Shown here: positions 1 through 6,796 of the stretch, in pieces
Position numbering within the stretch: the first letter of the stretch is position 1
How the letters are laid out: each line of letters opens with the position of its first letter
Source: an uncultured Desulfobacteraceae bacterium
Lineage (GTDB): Bacteria; Desulfobacterota; Desulfobacteria; Desulfobacterales; UBA2174
Direction: 5' to 3'
NCBI GenBank assembly: GCA_937982505.1
Contig: CALJLV010000093.1
Location: 1 to 9,005, forward strand
Length of the DNA: 9,005 bases
Translations under genes and position numbers: made by a program
The notes under the pieces: model-generated
Seen by the model: only the letters and a program-made list of their open reading frames with translations
Databases searched by the model: none
What the model was told of the DNA's origin: nothing

Positions 1-2
1 CC

Positions 3-665
3 GGCAAGACGACCACCATCCGCATGATGGGCGGCCTGCTGGCGCCCACGGCCGGCACGGTCCGCATCGACGGCATCGACATGGGCACCGACCCCGAGGC
101 GGCCAAACGGCGCATCGGACTGGTCCCCGACCGCCCCTTTTTGTACGAAAAACTGACCGGCCGAGAGTTTTTGCGGTTTACCGCCGACCTTTACGAAATC
201 CCTAAGAACGCGTTCGGCCCGCACGCCGATGAGGTCCTGACCCTGTTCCACCTGGGGCACCGGGCCGACGAACTGATCGAGGCCTACTCCCACGGCATGA
301 AGCAGCGCCTGATCTTTGCCGCCGCCCTGCTGCACCGGCCGCCGATCCTGATCGTCGACGAACCGATGGTGGGCCTAGACCCGCGGGGCATCAAGATGGT
401 GCGCGAGCTGTTCCGCCAGCTCGCCCGCCAGGGGATCACGATCTTCATGTCGACCCATACCCTCAAGCTGGCCGAGGAGGTGTGCGACCGCATCGGGATC
501 ATTCACCGCGGCACCCTGGCGGCCACCGGCGACATCGGTCAGCTCAGGCGGGCCGCGCGGGTGGGCGACGCGGATCTGGAAGCGGCCTTTCTGGCCCTGA
601 CCGAAGAGGAAAATGCCCGTGAAGCGGCTCTTGACCCTGATCCGCCCGCGCCTGCTGGGCTTTAG
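3..665 (+). CDS. ABC transporter ATP-binding protein (5' partial)
   Basis: This is the nucleotide-binding subunit of an ABC transporter; it hydrolyses ATP at the inner face of the membrane to drive the partner permease encoded next. The left window edge cuts the gene inside Walker A: the first readable codons give GKTTTIR, so the true start lies upstream. Further along are a Q-loop region reading VPDRPFLYEKLTG, the ABC signature in the form YSHGMKQRL, Walker B ILIVDEP followed by the D-loop GLDP (around 351-380), and the H-loop STHTL. Aspartate where many ABC proteins have the Q-loop glutamine is, from memory, common in this exporter-type subfamily. About 220 residues are visible and the C-terminus is complete. 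The stop lies 53 bp inside the permease gene, so the two are almost certainly co-transcribed and translationally coupled. The family is certain; the substrate is unknown. Confidence 0.95.
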   Translation, partial: GKTTTIRMMGGLLAPTAGTVRIDGIDMGTDPEAAKRRIGLVPDRPFLYEKLTGREFLRFTADLYEIPKNAFGPHADEVLTLFHLGHRADELIEAYSHGMKQRLIFAAALLHRPPILIVDEPMVGLDPRGIKMVRELFRQLARQGITIFMSTHTLKLAEEVCDRIGIIHRGTLAATGDIGQLRRAARVGDADLEAAFLALTEEENAREAALDPDPPAPAGL

Positions 666-2331
666 ACACCGCCGCCGCGAGTCGGGCAGCCGCCTGAAGC
701 TGGGGCTCTTTGCCGTGGCGGGATCCGCATTCTGGGCGGGCCTTTTCGCCGTCACCCACCGGGTCCTGACCTATTTTCAAACGGTGGCGGATTTCGGCGA
801 GGTGCTCGCCTACAAGCTGCTCTCCATCGTCCTGATCACTTTTTTTTCCCTCCTGATGTTCAGCGCCGTGCTCACCAACCTGAGCAAGCTCTACCTGAGC
901 CGCGACCTGAACCTGGTCCACAGCCTGCCCGTGCCCAGCCGGACCCTCTTTGCCGCCCGCTGGATCGAAAGCACCTTCGACAGCGCCTGGATGGTGATCG
1001 TCTACATGATTCCCGTTTTGATCGCCTACGGGATCGTGTTCCGCGCCGGAGGGTTCTACTATCTGAACATCCCGCTGGTGCTGGTGCCGATCTGCGTTAC
1101 CGCCTCGGCCCTGAGCGCCCTGATGGTGGTCGTGGCGGTGGTCCTGCTGCCGGCCAACCGCGTGCGCAGCATCTTCGTCTTTCTGGGCCTGGCCGTGCTC
1201 ATCGGCCTCTATCTGACCTTCCGCCTGGTGCGGCCCGAGCGGCTGGTCGACCCCGAAGCCTTCTCCACGGTGCTTGGCTATCTGCAGCAGATGCGCACCC
1301 CCGCCTCTCCCCTGCTGCCCAGCACCTGGGCCTTCGACAGCCTCCAGGCGGCCCTCCAGGGACGCGCCGCGGCGGCCCTGTTCCACGACGCCCTGGCCTT
1401 TTCCGGAGCCGGGTCGGCCCTGTGCCTGGCCCTGGCCGCGGCCCGGCGGTTCTACTTTCAAGGATTTTCCAAGACCCAGGCGGCCATGGTACGCCTCTTC
1501 AAAAGCCGCGGCGACCGCCTGCAGTGGCTCTTTGGCCCCCTGCGCGGACCGGTGCGGGCCTTCGTGGTCAAGGAGATCAAAACCTTCTGGCGCGACCAGA
1601 CCCAGTGGACCCAACTCCTGCTGCTGGGCGCCCTGGTGGCCATCTACCTGTACAACTTTCACGTGCTGCCGCTGGAAAAAGCCCCCATCCAGACGCTCTA
1701 CCTGCAAAATCTCCTTTCCTTTCTCAACATGGGCCTGGCCGCCTTCGTACTGACGGCGGTCACGGCCCGCTTCGCCTTTCCCTCGGTGAGCGGCGAAGGG
1801 GGCGCCTTCTGGATCGTGCGCGCCGCACCGGTCTCCATCGGCGCCTTTCTGTGGATCAAATTCGCCATCTATCTGGTGCCGCTGCTGGTGCTGACCGAAA
1901 TCCTGGTGGTGATCACGAACCTGCTGCTGGCCGTGAGCCCCTTCATGATGGGGCTGTCGACGGTCTCGCTGCTCCTGATGACCCCGGGAATCGTGGCTCT
2001 GGGCATCGGGTTGGGGGCCGCCTACCCGGATTTCGCCTCCGAGAATCCGGCCCAGGCCGTGACCAGCTTCGGCGGAGTGCTCTTCATGATTCTGTCGGCG
2101 GCCTTCATCGCTGCGGTGATCCTGCTCCAGGCCGGCCCGGTGTATCACCTCTTCATGGCCGGCCTGCACGGCCGGAAACTGAGCCCGGGCCTGGTCCTCT
2201 GGACCGCGGGGGCCTTCGGCCTGGCCCTGGCGCTGTGCGTCGCGGCCCTGATCCTGCCCATGCGCTTCGGCGGCCGGCGCCTCGGCGGCCATGCCGGCGC
2301 GCCGCAAACTCAACCGTCCACCACCCGGTAG
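613..2331 (+). CDS. ABC exporter membrane subunit (putative ABC-2-like permease)
   Basis: This 572-residue integral membrane protein is the likely permease partner of the ATPase just upstream. Hydrophobic stretches at roughly residues 29-52, 66-88, 122-144, 152-179, 184-206, 257-276, 334-350, 366-390, 410-440, 446-472, 486-510 and 527-549 suggest about twelve membrane spans. A central cytoplasmic segment (about 285-330) carries KEIKTFWRDQTQW. Other features typical of the 'putative ABC exporter / permease subunit' family, as I remember it, are SGEGGAFWIVRAAP (393-406) and YPDFASENPAQ (471-481). The start ATG follows a GAGGA purine tract by a few bases and overlaps the ATPase gene by 53 bp. 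No upstream in-frame alternative is needed. The stop overlaps the convergent threonine ammonia-lyase gene by 22 bp. Substrate and direction are not readable; export is inferred from the family. Confidence 0.9.
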   Translation: MPVKRLLTLIRPRLLGFRHRRRESGSRLKLGLFAVAGSAFWAGLFAVTHRVLTYFQTVADFGEVLAYKLLSIVLITFFSLLMFSAVLTNLSKLYLSRDLNLVHSLPVPSRTLFAARWIESTFDSAWMVIVYMIPVLIAYGIVFRAGGFYYLNIPLVLVPICVTASALSALMVVVAVVLLPANRVRSIFVFLGLAVLIGLYLTFRLVRPERLVDPEAFSTVLGYLQQMRTPASPLLPSTWAFDSLQAALQGRAAAALFHDALAFSGAGSALCLALAAARRFYFQGFSKTQAAMVRLFKSRGDRLQWLFGPLRGPVRAFVVKEIKTFWRDQTQWTQLLLLGALVAIYLYNFHVLPLEKAPIQTLYLQNLLSFLNMGLAAFVLTAVTARFAFPSVSGEGGAFWIVRAAPVSIGAFLWIKFAIYLVPLLVLTEILVVITNLLLAVSPFMMGLSTVSLLLMTPGIVALGIGLGAAYPDFASENPAQAVTSFGGVLFMILSAAFIAAVILLQAGPVYHLFMAGLHGRKLSPGLVLWTAGAFGLALALCVAALILPMRFGGRRLGGHAGAPQTQPSTTR

Positions 2332-3515
2332 CCGGCTGCGGCCAGATCCTGGCGCACCCGGCGGCCATGCGCCGCGCCGCGGGTTTCGAGTTCCAGGGTG
2401 ACCCGCGTCAGGTTCACCGGCAGATCGCTCAACCCCCGGTCGTGACGGATGTGCAGCACATTGGCCCGGGCGTCGGCCACCTTTTGCAGCAGGCCCGCCA
2501 GGGCCCCGGGCACGTCGGCCAGCACGATCTTGAGCCGCAGCACCCGCCCGCCCTGGGTCAGGCCTTTGGCGATGATGCGCTCCAGCAACGGTGTATCGAG
2601 GTTGCCCCCGCTGACCACCAGGACCGTGCGGCTGCCCGGTGCAACGGCGACGGCACCGGACAAAAGCGCCGCCAGGGGAACGGCTCCGGCCCCTTCGGCC
2701 AGGACCTTTTTACGCTCCAGAAGCATCAGCACCGCGGCGGCCACCTCGGGTTCCGCCACCGTCACCACCCGGTCCACCACCGTGCGGGCGATCTCGAAGG
2801 TATGGCGTCCCGGCCGGCGCACCGTGATGCCGTCGGCGATGGAAGCGACCGCGGGAACCTCCGTGATGCGCCCCGCCGCAAGAGAGGCGGCCATGGACGG
2901 ACACCCCGCCGCCTGGACCCCGATCACCCGGCAGGCCGGCTGCAGGGCCCGGGCCGCGATGCCGATCCCGGCGATGAGCCCGCCTCCGCCCACCGGCACC
3001 AGGACCTGGCCGGCATCGGGAAGATCTTCGAAGATCTCCAGCCCCACCGTGCCCTGGCCAGCGATCACCAGCGGGTCGTCGAAGGGATGGATGAGGGTGC
3101 GCCCGGATCGGGCCAGCTCCTCGGCCCGGGCCAGGCACTCCCCGATGGATCCCCCGCCGGCGACCACCTCGCCGCCATAGGCCCGGGTGGCCTCCTGCTT
3201 GCTGATGGACACCCACTCGGGCATCACGATGACGGCTTTCAGCCCGGCCTGGCGCGCGGCCAGGGCGACGCCCTGGGCATGGTTGCCCGCCGAGGCGGCC
3301 ACCACGCCGGCTGGACCGATGGCGGCCAGGCCGTGCTGGATGCGGTACATGGCCCCGCGGATCTTAAAGGAGCCGGTACGCTGGAGATTTTCCAGTTTGA
3401 GATAAATCTCGGCGCCGAAAAGTTCCGACAGCGTCGGCGACAGGACCAGAGGGGTGCGGCTCACCCGGCCGTAAAGCACCCGAGCCGCATCGCGAACGGC
3501 ATCCATGGTGAGCAT
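2310..3515 (-). CDS. ilvA: Threonine ammonia-lyase with C-terminal ACT domain
   Basis: This PLP enzyme deaminates threonine (and usually serine) to 2-oxobutanoate and ammonia in the cytoplasm, either as the first step toward isoleucine or for threonine breakdown. The 401 residues match the 'medium' form: a catalytic domain to about residue 320, then one ACT domain (about 325-401). The PLP lysine is K51 in GSFKIRGA. SAGNHAQG lies at 75-82, the phosphate-binding GGGGL at 176-180 and SGGN at 302-305. The ACT part contains VLADVPGAL and HDRGLSDLPVN, the usual shape for this subgroup. The start ATG is preceded by AGGAG with a 7-base gap, so it is preferred over the ATG three codons on. The gene is divergent from carbamate kinase and convergent with the ABC permease. 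One ACT domain, instead of the two-unit regulatory region of E. coli IlvA, leaves biosynthetic versus catabolic use open. Confidence 0.93.
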   Translation of the reverse strand: MLTMDAVRDAARVLYGRVSRTPLVLSPTLSELFGAEIYLKLENLQRTGSFKIRGAMYRIQHGLAAIGPAGVVAASAGNHAQGVALAARQAGLKAVIVMPEWVSISKQEATRAYGGEVVAGGGSIGECLARAEELARSGRTLIHPFDDPLVIAGQGTVGLEIFEDLPDAGQVLVPVGGGGLIAGIGIAARALQPACRVIGVQAAGCPSMAASLAAGRITEVPAVASIADGITVRRPGRHTFEIARTVVDRVVTVAEPEVAAAVLMLLERKKVLAEGAGAVPLAALLSGAVAVAPGSRTVLVVSGGNLDTPLLERIIAKGLTQGGRVLRLKIVLADVPGALAGLLQKVADARANVLHIRHDRGLSDLPVNLTRVTLELETRGAAHGRRVRQDLAAAGYRVVDG

Positions 3516-3595
3516 CGAAAAACTCCTTTACCCCTCGCGGGGGTGTCAAAGGCCTTGACGCGGCCGTGGTTTTCGGTACATCTCCGGGGCATGAA

Positions 3596-3693
3596 TGACC
3601 ATCGACTAATGACCCCTGACCCATGACCCCTGACCCATGACTAATGACCCCTGACCCATGACCCCTGACCCCTGACCATTGACCCATGACCCG
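3596..3693 (+). repeat. Tandem heptamer array, 14 units of TGACCCN type
   Basis: Fourteen consecutive 7-bp units run without a gap. Most are TGACCCC or TGACCCA, with variants TGACTAA, TGACCAT, CGACTAA and a final TGACCCG. Because 7 is not a multiple of 3, the TGA triplets recur in all three + frames every 21 bp; the - strand stays open. The array fills most of the space between the divergent threonine ammonia-lyase and carbamate kinase genes. Its last two units supply the carbamate kinase start codon (ATG 3686-3688) and first codons. It contains no Shine-Dalgarno-like purine run on the + strand. Confidence 0.95.
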
Positions 3694-4615
3694 AAACCGC
3701 CCCATCCTCTTGGTCGCCCTGGGCGGCAACGCCCTGATCCGCAAGGGTCAGCCGGGCACGGTGAGCGAACAGTTCGAGAATCTGCGCCTGCCCCTGGGGC
3801 AGATCGCGCGCCTGGCCCGGACCCACCGGATCATCATCACCCACGGCAACGGCCCCCAGGTGGGTCATCTGCTCCTGCAGCAGGAGAGTTGCCACGAGGT
3901 CCCCCGCCTGCCCCTGGAGATCCTGGTGGCCCAGACCCAGGGGCAGCTCGGCTACATGATCGAATCGACCCTGGACACCGAACTGATGGCCCTGGGCGTC
4001 CATACCCAGCCCATCGTGAGCCTGATCAGCTACGTGGTGGTCGACGAAAACGATCCGGCCTTCGCCGATCCGCAAAAGCCCATCGGCCCGGTCTACACCC
4101 AGGCCGAGGCCCGCGCCAAACCGTTTCCCGTCAAGCGGACCGCCAGGGGGTGGCGCCGGGTGGTGGTCTCGCCGCGGCCCGTCACCATCGTGGAAAAACA
4201 CGAAATTCAGACCCTCATCCGGGCCGGTTTCATCGTCATCTGCTGTGGGGGCGGCGGGATTCCGGTGATCCGCGAGGGGCGCAGCTTCTGCGGGGTGGAC
4301 GCGGTCATCGACAAGGACCTGGCCAGCGCCCGGCTGGCCCTGGAGGTGGAGGTGGACATCTTTCTCATCGCCACCGACGTCCCCGGGGCCATGATCGACT
4401 TCGGGACCCCGCGGGAACGCCTCGAACACCGTCTGTCCCTGGAGCGCGCCGAGCAGTTGACGGGCGAAGGCCATTTTCCCCCCGGGTCCATGGGACCCAA
4501 GGTGGCCGCCGCCGTCCAGTTCGTGCGCGCCACCGGCCGCCGGGCGGTGATCACCGACATCGCGGCCATCACGGCCGCCGTGGAGAGACGGGCCGGCACC
4601 GAGATCATTTCCTGA
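3686..4615 (+). CDS. arcC: Carbamate kinase
   Basis: This cytoplasmic enzyme interconverts carbamoyl phosphate + ADP with carbamate + ATP; in fermentative pathways (arginine deiminase, purine or allantoin breakdown) it yields ATP. The 309 residues are the normal family length, with the amino acid kinase fold. Family motifs are ALGGNAL (11-17), THGNGPQVG (52-60), KPIGPVY (131-137), CGGGGIPV (187-194), DKDLAS (209-214) and GSMGPKV (267-273). The start is fixed by the sequence: an in-frame TGA lies two codons upstream (3680-3682), and the next candidates would cut into ALGGNAL. There is no ribosome binding site, because the start sits inside the heptamer array; this is unusual beside the strong sites of its neighbours. 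No arginine deiminase or carbamoyltransferase gene is in view, so the pathway is undetermined. It converges on the COG2403 gene. Confidence 0.93.
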   Translation: MTRNRPILLVALGGNALIRKGQPGTVSEQFENLRLPLGQIARLARTHRIIITHGNGPQVGHLLLQQESCHEVPRLPLEILVAQTQGQLGYMIESTLDTELMALGVHTQPIVSLISYVVVDENDPAFADPQKPIGPVYTQAEARAKPFPVKRTARGWRRVVVSPRPVTIVEKHEIQTLIRAGFIVICCGGGGIPVIREGRSFCGVDAVIDKDLASARLALEVEVDIFLIATDVPGAMIDFGTPRERLEHRLSLERAEQLTGEGHFPPGSMGPKVAAAVQFVRATGRRAVITDIAAITAAVERRAGTEIIS

Positions 4616-4655
4616 CGCCATTCCTTCCTTGAACGCGCAAGGCGTCACCGGGACG

Positions 4656-4717
4656 GCAACGTGGCCAAGGGCGCAAGGATTGGCGGCCTCCCTTGCGCCG
4701 AGTCCTTTCCACGTTGC
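4656..4717. terminator. Nested inverted repeat between convergent genes, possible bidirectional terminator
   Basis: Two arm pairs are nested: GCAACGTGG (4656-4664) with CCACGTTGC (4709-4717), and inside it GGCGCAAGG (4670-4678) with CCTTGCGCC (4691-4699). Both nine-base arms are perfect. The two stems are separated by 5 and 9 unpaired bases, and the inner loop is 12 bases. The element lies between the ends of carbamate kinase (+) and the COG2403 gene (-), where a two-way terminator is expected. There is no T-tract on either side, so intrinsic termination is uncertain; it may instead stabilise RNA ends or belong to a dispersed CGCAAGG-type repeat. A further GCGCAAGG copy lies at 4635-4642. Confidence 0.45.
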
Positions 4718-4740
4718 GCGCGCCGCCGCCAAGCGGGTGT

Positions 4741-6060
4741 TCAGCGCGGCCCCAGGCGCCGCTCCAGCACCTCGGTCAGCGTCGGTTCGCCGTGGTCGCG
4801 GTACTCGTAGCGCACCCGCAGGGTCGGCTTGTCGATGGACAAAACGCGGGGGAGCTGGATGGGGGTGGCAAAGACCACCAGGTCGACCTCGGCGGCGGCG
4901 ATGGTCTGCTCCAGGTCGGCCACCTGTTCCGGACTGTAGCCCATGGCCGGCAGCACGGCACCGATGTGCGGATAGGTCTCGTAGACCCGCCGCAGACTGC
5001 CCCGGGCAAAGGGGCGCGGGTCCACCACGGCCGCCGCCTGGAATTTCTGGGCGGCGATGGTGCCGGCCCCGAAGGGCATCCCGCCGTGGGTCAGGGTGGG
5101 CCCGTCTTCCACCACCAGGACGCGCCGGCCGCGGATCCGTTCGGCCTGGTCCACCATGACGGCCAGTTCGGCCAGGAGGATGTCGGCGGCGGGGTTGATG
5201 CGCACGATGTTGCGCCGCACCTGTTCGATCTGGGCCAGCCCGGCGGTGTCCACCTTGCTGATGACGGCGATGTGGGCCATGCGCAGGTTGGTTTCGCCGG
5301 GGAAAAAGGAAAGTTCGTGGCCGGCCCGATGCGGATCGAAGAGCACGATGTGCACGTCGGGAAAAAAGAAGGGGGTGTCGTTGTTGCCCCCGTCCCAGAC
5401 CACCACGTCGGCCTCCTGTTCCGCGGCCCGCAGGATCCGTTCGTAGTCGACCCCGGCATAGACCACGATGCCCCGGTCCACCAGCGGCTCGTACTCCTCG
5501 CGCTCCTCGATGGTGCACTGCTGCCGTGCGAAGTCGTCGTAGGATGAAAAGCGCTGCACCGCCTGGCTTTCCAGATTGCCGTAGGGCATGGGGTGGCGCA
5601 CCACCACCACCGAGCGCCCGCGGGCCTGGAGGATTTCACAGACCTTGCGGGTGGTGGGCGACTTGCCGCAGCCGGTGCGCACGGCGCACACCGCCACCAC
5701 CGGCCTGGCCGAACGCAGCATGGTGTAGGTAGCCCCGATGAGAATGAAGTCGGCGCCCTCGGCCATGGCCAGGGAAGCCAGGTGCATCACATGATCGTAA
5801 GGCACGTCGCTGTAGGAAAAGGCCACCAGGTCCACCCGGTGGTCGCGGATCAGGCGGGCCAGGTCGCCTTCGGGATGGATGGGGATCCCGTCCGGATAGA
5901 GGGAGCCGGCCAGGGCCGGGGGATAGCGCCGCGCATCGATGTCGGGGATCTGGGCGGCGGTGAAGGCCACCACCCGGTAGCGCGGATTGTCGCGGAAATA
6001 GACGTTGAAGTTGTGAAAGTCGCGCCCCGCGGCCCCCATGACGATCACGTTTTCCGGCAT
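4741..6060 (-). CDS. P-loop GTPase-like protein, cyclic 2,3-diphosphoglycerate synthetase family (COG2403)
   Basis: This 439-residue cytoplasmic protein resembles the family that includes the archaeal cyclic 2,3-diphosphoglycerate synthetase and many uncharacterised bacterial 'predicted GTPases'. The N-terminal part begins with a Rossmann-like strand and loop, VIVMGAAGRDFHNFN (5-19). A phosphate-binding loop, VRTGCGKSPTTRKV (127-140), starts the second domain. It keeps GKS but has V rather than G/A at the first Walker A position. Further on are VVVVRHPMPYG (151-161), WDGGNNDTPFF (222-232) and SKVD (268-271), which could act as the NKxD guanine-recognition element. The ATG has a strong AGGAGG site 5 bases away and a promoter just upstream, so the gene is likely monocistronic. 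The enzymatic product is not established for bacterial members; assignment is by recognition of the whole protein. It sits next to carbamate kinase, but on the opposite strand. Confidence 0.8.
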   Translation of the reverse strand: MPENVIVMGAAGRDFHNFNVYFRDNPRYRVVAFTAAQIPDIDARRYPPALAGSLYPDGIPIHPEGDLARLIRDHRVDLVAFSYSDVPYDHVMHLASLAMAEGADFILIGATYTMLRSARPVVAVCAVRTGCGKSPTTRKVCEILQARGRSVVVVRHPMPYGNLESQAVQRFSSYDDFARQQCTIEEREEYEPLVDRGIVVYAGVDYERILRAAEQEADVVVWDGGNNDTPFFFPDVHIVLFDPHRAGHELSFFPGETNLRMAHIAVISKVDTAGLAQIEQVRRNIVRINPAADILLAELAVMVDQAERIRGRRVLVVEDGPTLTHGGMPFGAGTIAAQKFQAAAVVDPRPFARGSLRRVYETYPHIGAVLPAMGYSPEQVADLEQTIAAAEVDLVVFATPIQLPRVLSIDKPTLRVRYEYRDHGEPTLTEVLERRLGPR

Positions 6061-6083
6061 GCGCGCCTCCTTGGTTCAGGCGC

Positions 6084-6112
6084 ATTGTCAACTGACCGGA
6101 AAATGCTGTCAA
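6084..6112 (-). promoter_or_regulatory. Sigma70-type promoter of the COG2403 gene
   Basis: On the - strand a perfect -35 box TTGACA (6112-6107) is followed after 17 bases by GACAAT (6089-6084), which matches four of six -10 positions including the key A and final T. Transcription would begin near 6077, giving a leader of about 17 bases that includes the AGGAGG ribosome binding site. Confidence 0.5.
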
Positions 6113-6468
6113 GACGCTTGTACATTTTGCGGTCCGCCTCAGAAGCGGCAGCCGAAGTCGGCCCAATCCACCCCGGCAAGGCCTTTCCGCACTGAACTGT
6201 AGCTGAGGATGGAGAAAAGGGCGTCTGGCTCTTTTTTCAGCCGGGCATGTCTCCCCGGAAAAGAATCCCAAAGCGGTGAATCGATCATAAACCGAGAATT
6301 TCTGGATCCGATCACGGTGTAATTGCTTCAACAACGGCGCCGTGATATGAGCCTTCCATTTTAGCTGCTTCCCCTGACACTCCCAAGGATATGACGTGAT
6401 GGTTGTCAAATCCTGGATTAAGAGGAATCATTTAAGATTGTCACTGTTTCCCGGTAATCCTCTCAAAT
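6113..6468. other. Gene-poor segment, no supported gene
   Basis: I see no gene here that I can support. A - strand reading frame is open from a TTG at 6409 into the COG2403 gene in another frame. It reads GKQLKWKAHITAPLLKQLHR near its start and could be a decayed coding segment, but I do not recognise it. One loose inverted repeat, ATCACGG (6311-6317) with CCGTGAT (6340-6346), has a 22-base loop. GC is about 50% in the line 6301-6360, lower than the genes to the left. Confidence 0.5.
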
Positions 6469-6564
6469 GCAGATCCCTCACTGACGTTCGGGATGACAGC
6501 GGGAAAGGGTGTCATCCCGGGGAACCGCCTCGCGTGTCATCCCGAGGCACGACGAGGGATCTGC
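6469..6564. repeat. Composite palindromic intergenic repeat (GTCATCCCG / GAGGGATCT type)
   Basis: The outer arms GCAGATCCCTC (6469-6479) and GAGGGATCTGC (6554-6564) are perfect 11-base complements. Inside, CGGGATGACA (6489-6498) can pair with either of two identical copies of TGTCATCCCG, at 6510-6519 or 6535-6544. The element can therefore form one long hairpin or a compact inner one. Words of this type (GTCATCCCGA...GAGGGATCT) are, from memory, widely dispersed between genes in many bacterial genomes. It lies downstream of the ATPase gene and the remnant next to it. Confidence 0.8.
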
Positions 6565-6770
6565 AGCTGATCATAAAGGCGGGACAAGAATCGCCAAACG
6601 GAAAAAAACTTAAAGGCGAGCGCGCGGCCCGGCAACTCGAGCAAAAACCGCCAGCCGGGCATGACTTCGATGGTACCGGCCTCCACCAGGATGCGTTCCT
6701 CTTCGTTGCGGCTGACGATGATGCCTGTCCTCTGACCCGGTTCGGCCGTCGCTTGGCTCAAGGCCGCCAT
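6537..6770 (-). pseudogene. Probable remnant of a gene C-terminus
   Basis: A 77-codon frame begins 26 bases after the stop of the AAA ATPase gene. Its middle, GIIVSRNEEERILVEAG then TIEVMPGWRFLLELPG, looks like genuine protein and resembles, in my reading, the last strands of DUF4143-type ATPases, where a 'GI.V.R' strand is followed by '..VMP.W.FL'. The last residues (QIPRRASG) and the stop codon come from the palindromic repeat, so the natural end is missing. The ATG has only GAGAG immediately before it, no properly spaced ribosome binding site. The best explanation is the leftover end of an ATPase related to its neighbour; a small independent gene is possible but less likely. The family assignment is weak. 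Confidence 0.35.
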
Positions 6771-6796
6771 CTCTCGTTGGCGGGTGCGGGGCTGTT

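Noticed and set aside
544..2313. 589-codon frame on the - strand opposite the ABC permease
   Set aside because: It is dominated by Q, G, H, R and E in low-complexity order and has no motifs. It mirrors the hydrophobic permease codons in GC-rich DNA; the + strand protein is clearly real.
3544..3549. TTGACA on the - strand upstream of ilvA
   Set aside because: A good -35 box, but no -10-like hexamer at 16-18 bases; that position falls on the ribosome binding site.
3555..3582. TTGACG and TACATC with a 16-base gap as an arcC promoter (+ strand)
   Set aside because: Only three of six -10 positions match, so it is not strong enough to annotate, though it is the best candidate in that gap.
1422..3626. 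734-codon + strand frame spanning the permease end and the antisense of ilvA
   Set aside because: It crosses two genes with strong family motifs in other frames and reads as P/G/R/H-rich filler. It is open only because of high GC.
3596..3693. Heptamer array as a CRISPR array
   Set aside because: Units are 7 bp and contiguous with no spacers, and no cas genes are nearby.
3641..5518. 625-codon - strand frame across carbamate kinase and the COG2403 gene
   Set aside because: It overlaps two well-supported genes out of frame and ends in the heptamer array, which has no stops on this strand. It has no domain signature.
4693..5547. 284-codon + strand frame opposite the COG2403 gene
   Set aside because: Rich in G, H, D and V in the pattern of a reverse-complement shadow, while the - strand frame has a P-loop, ribosome binding site and promoter.
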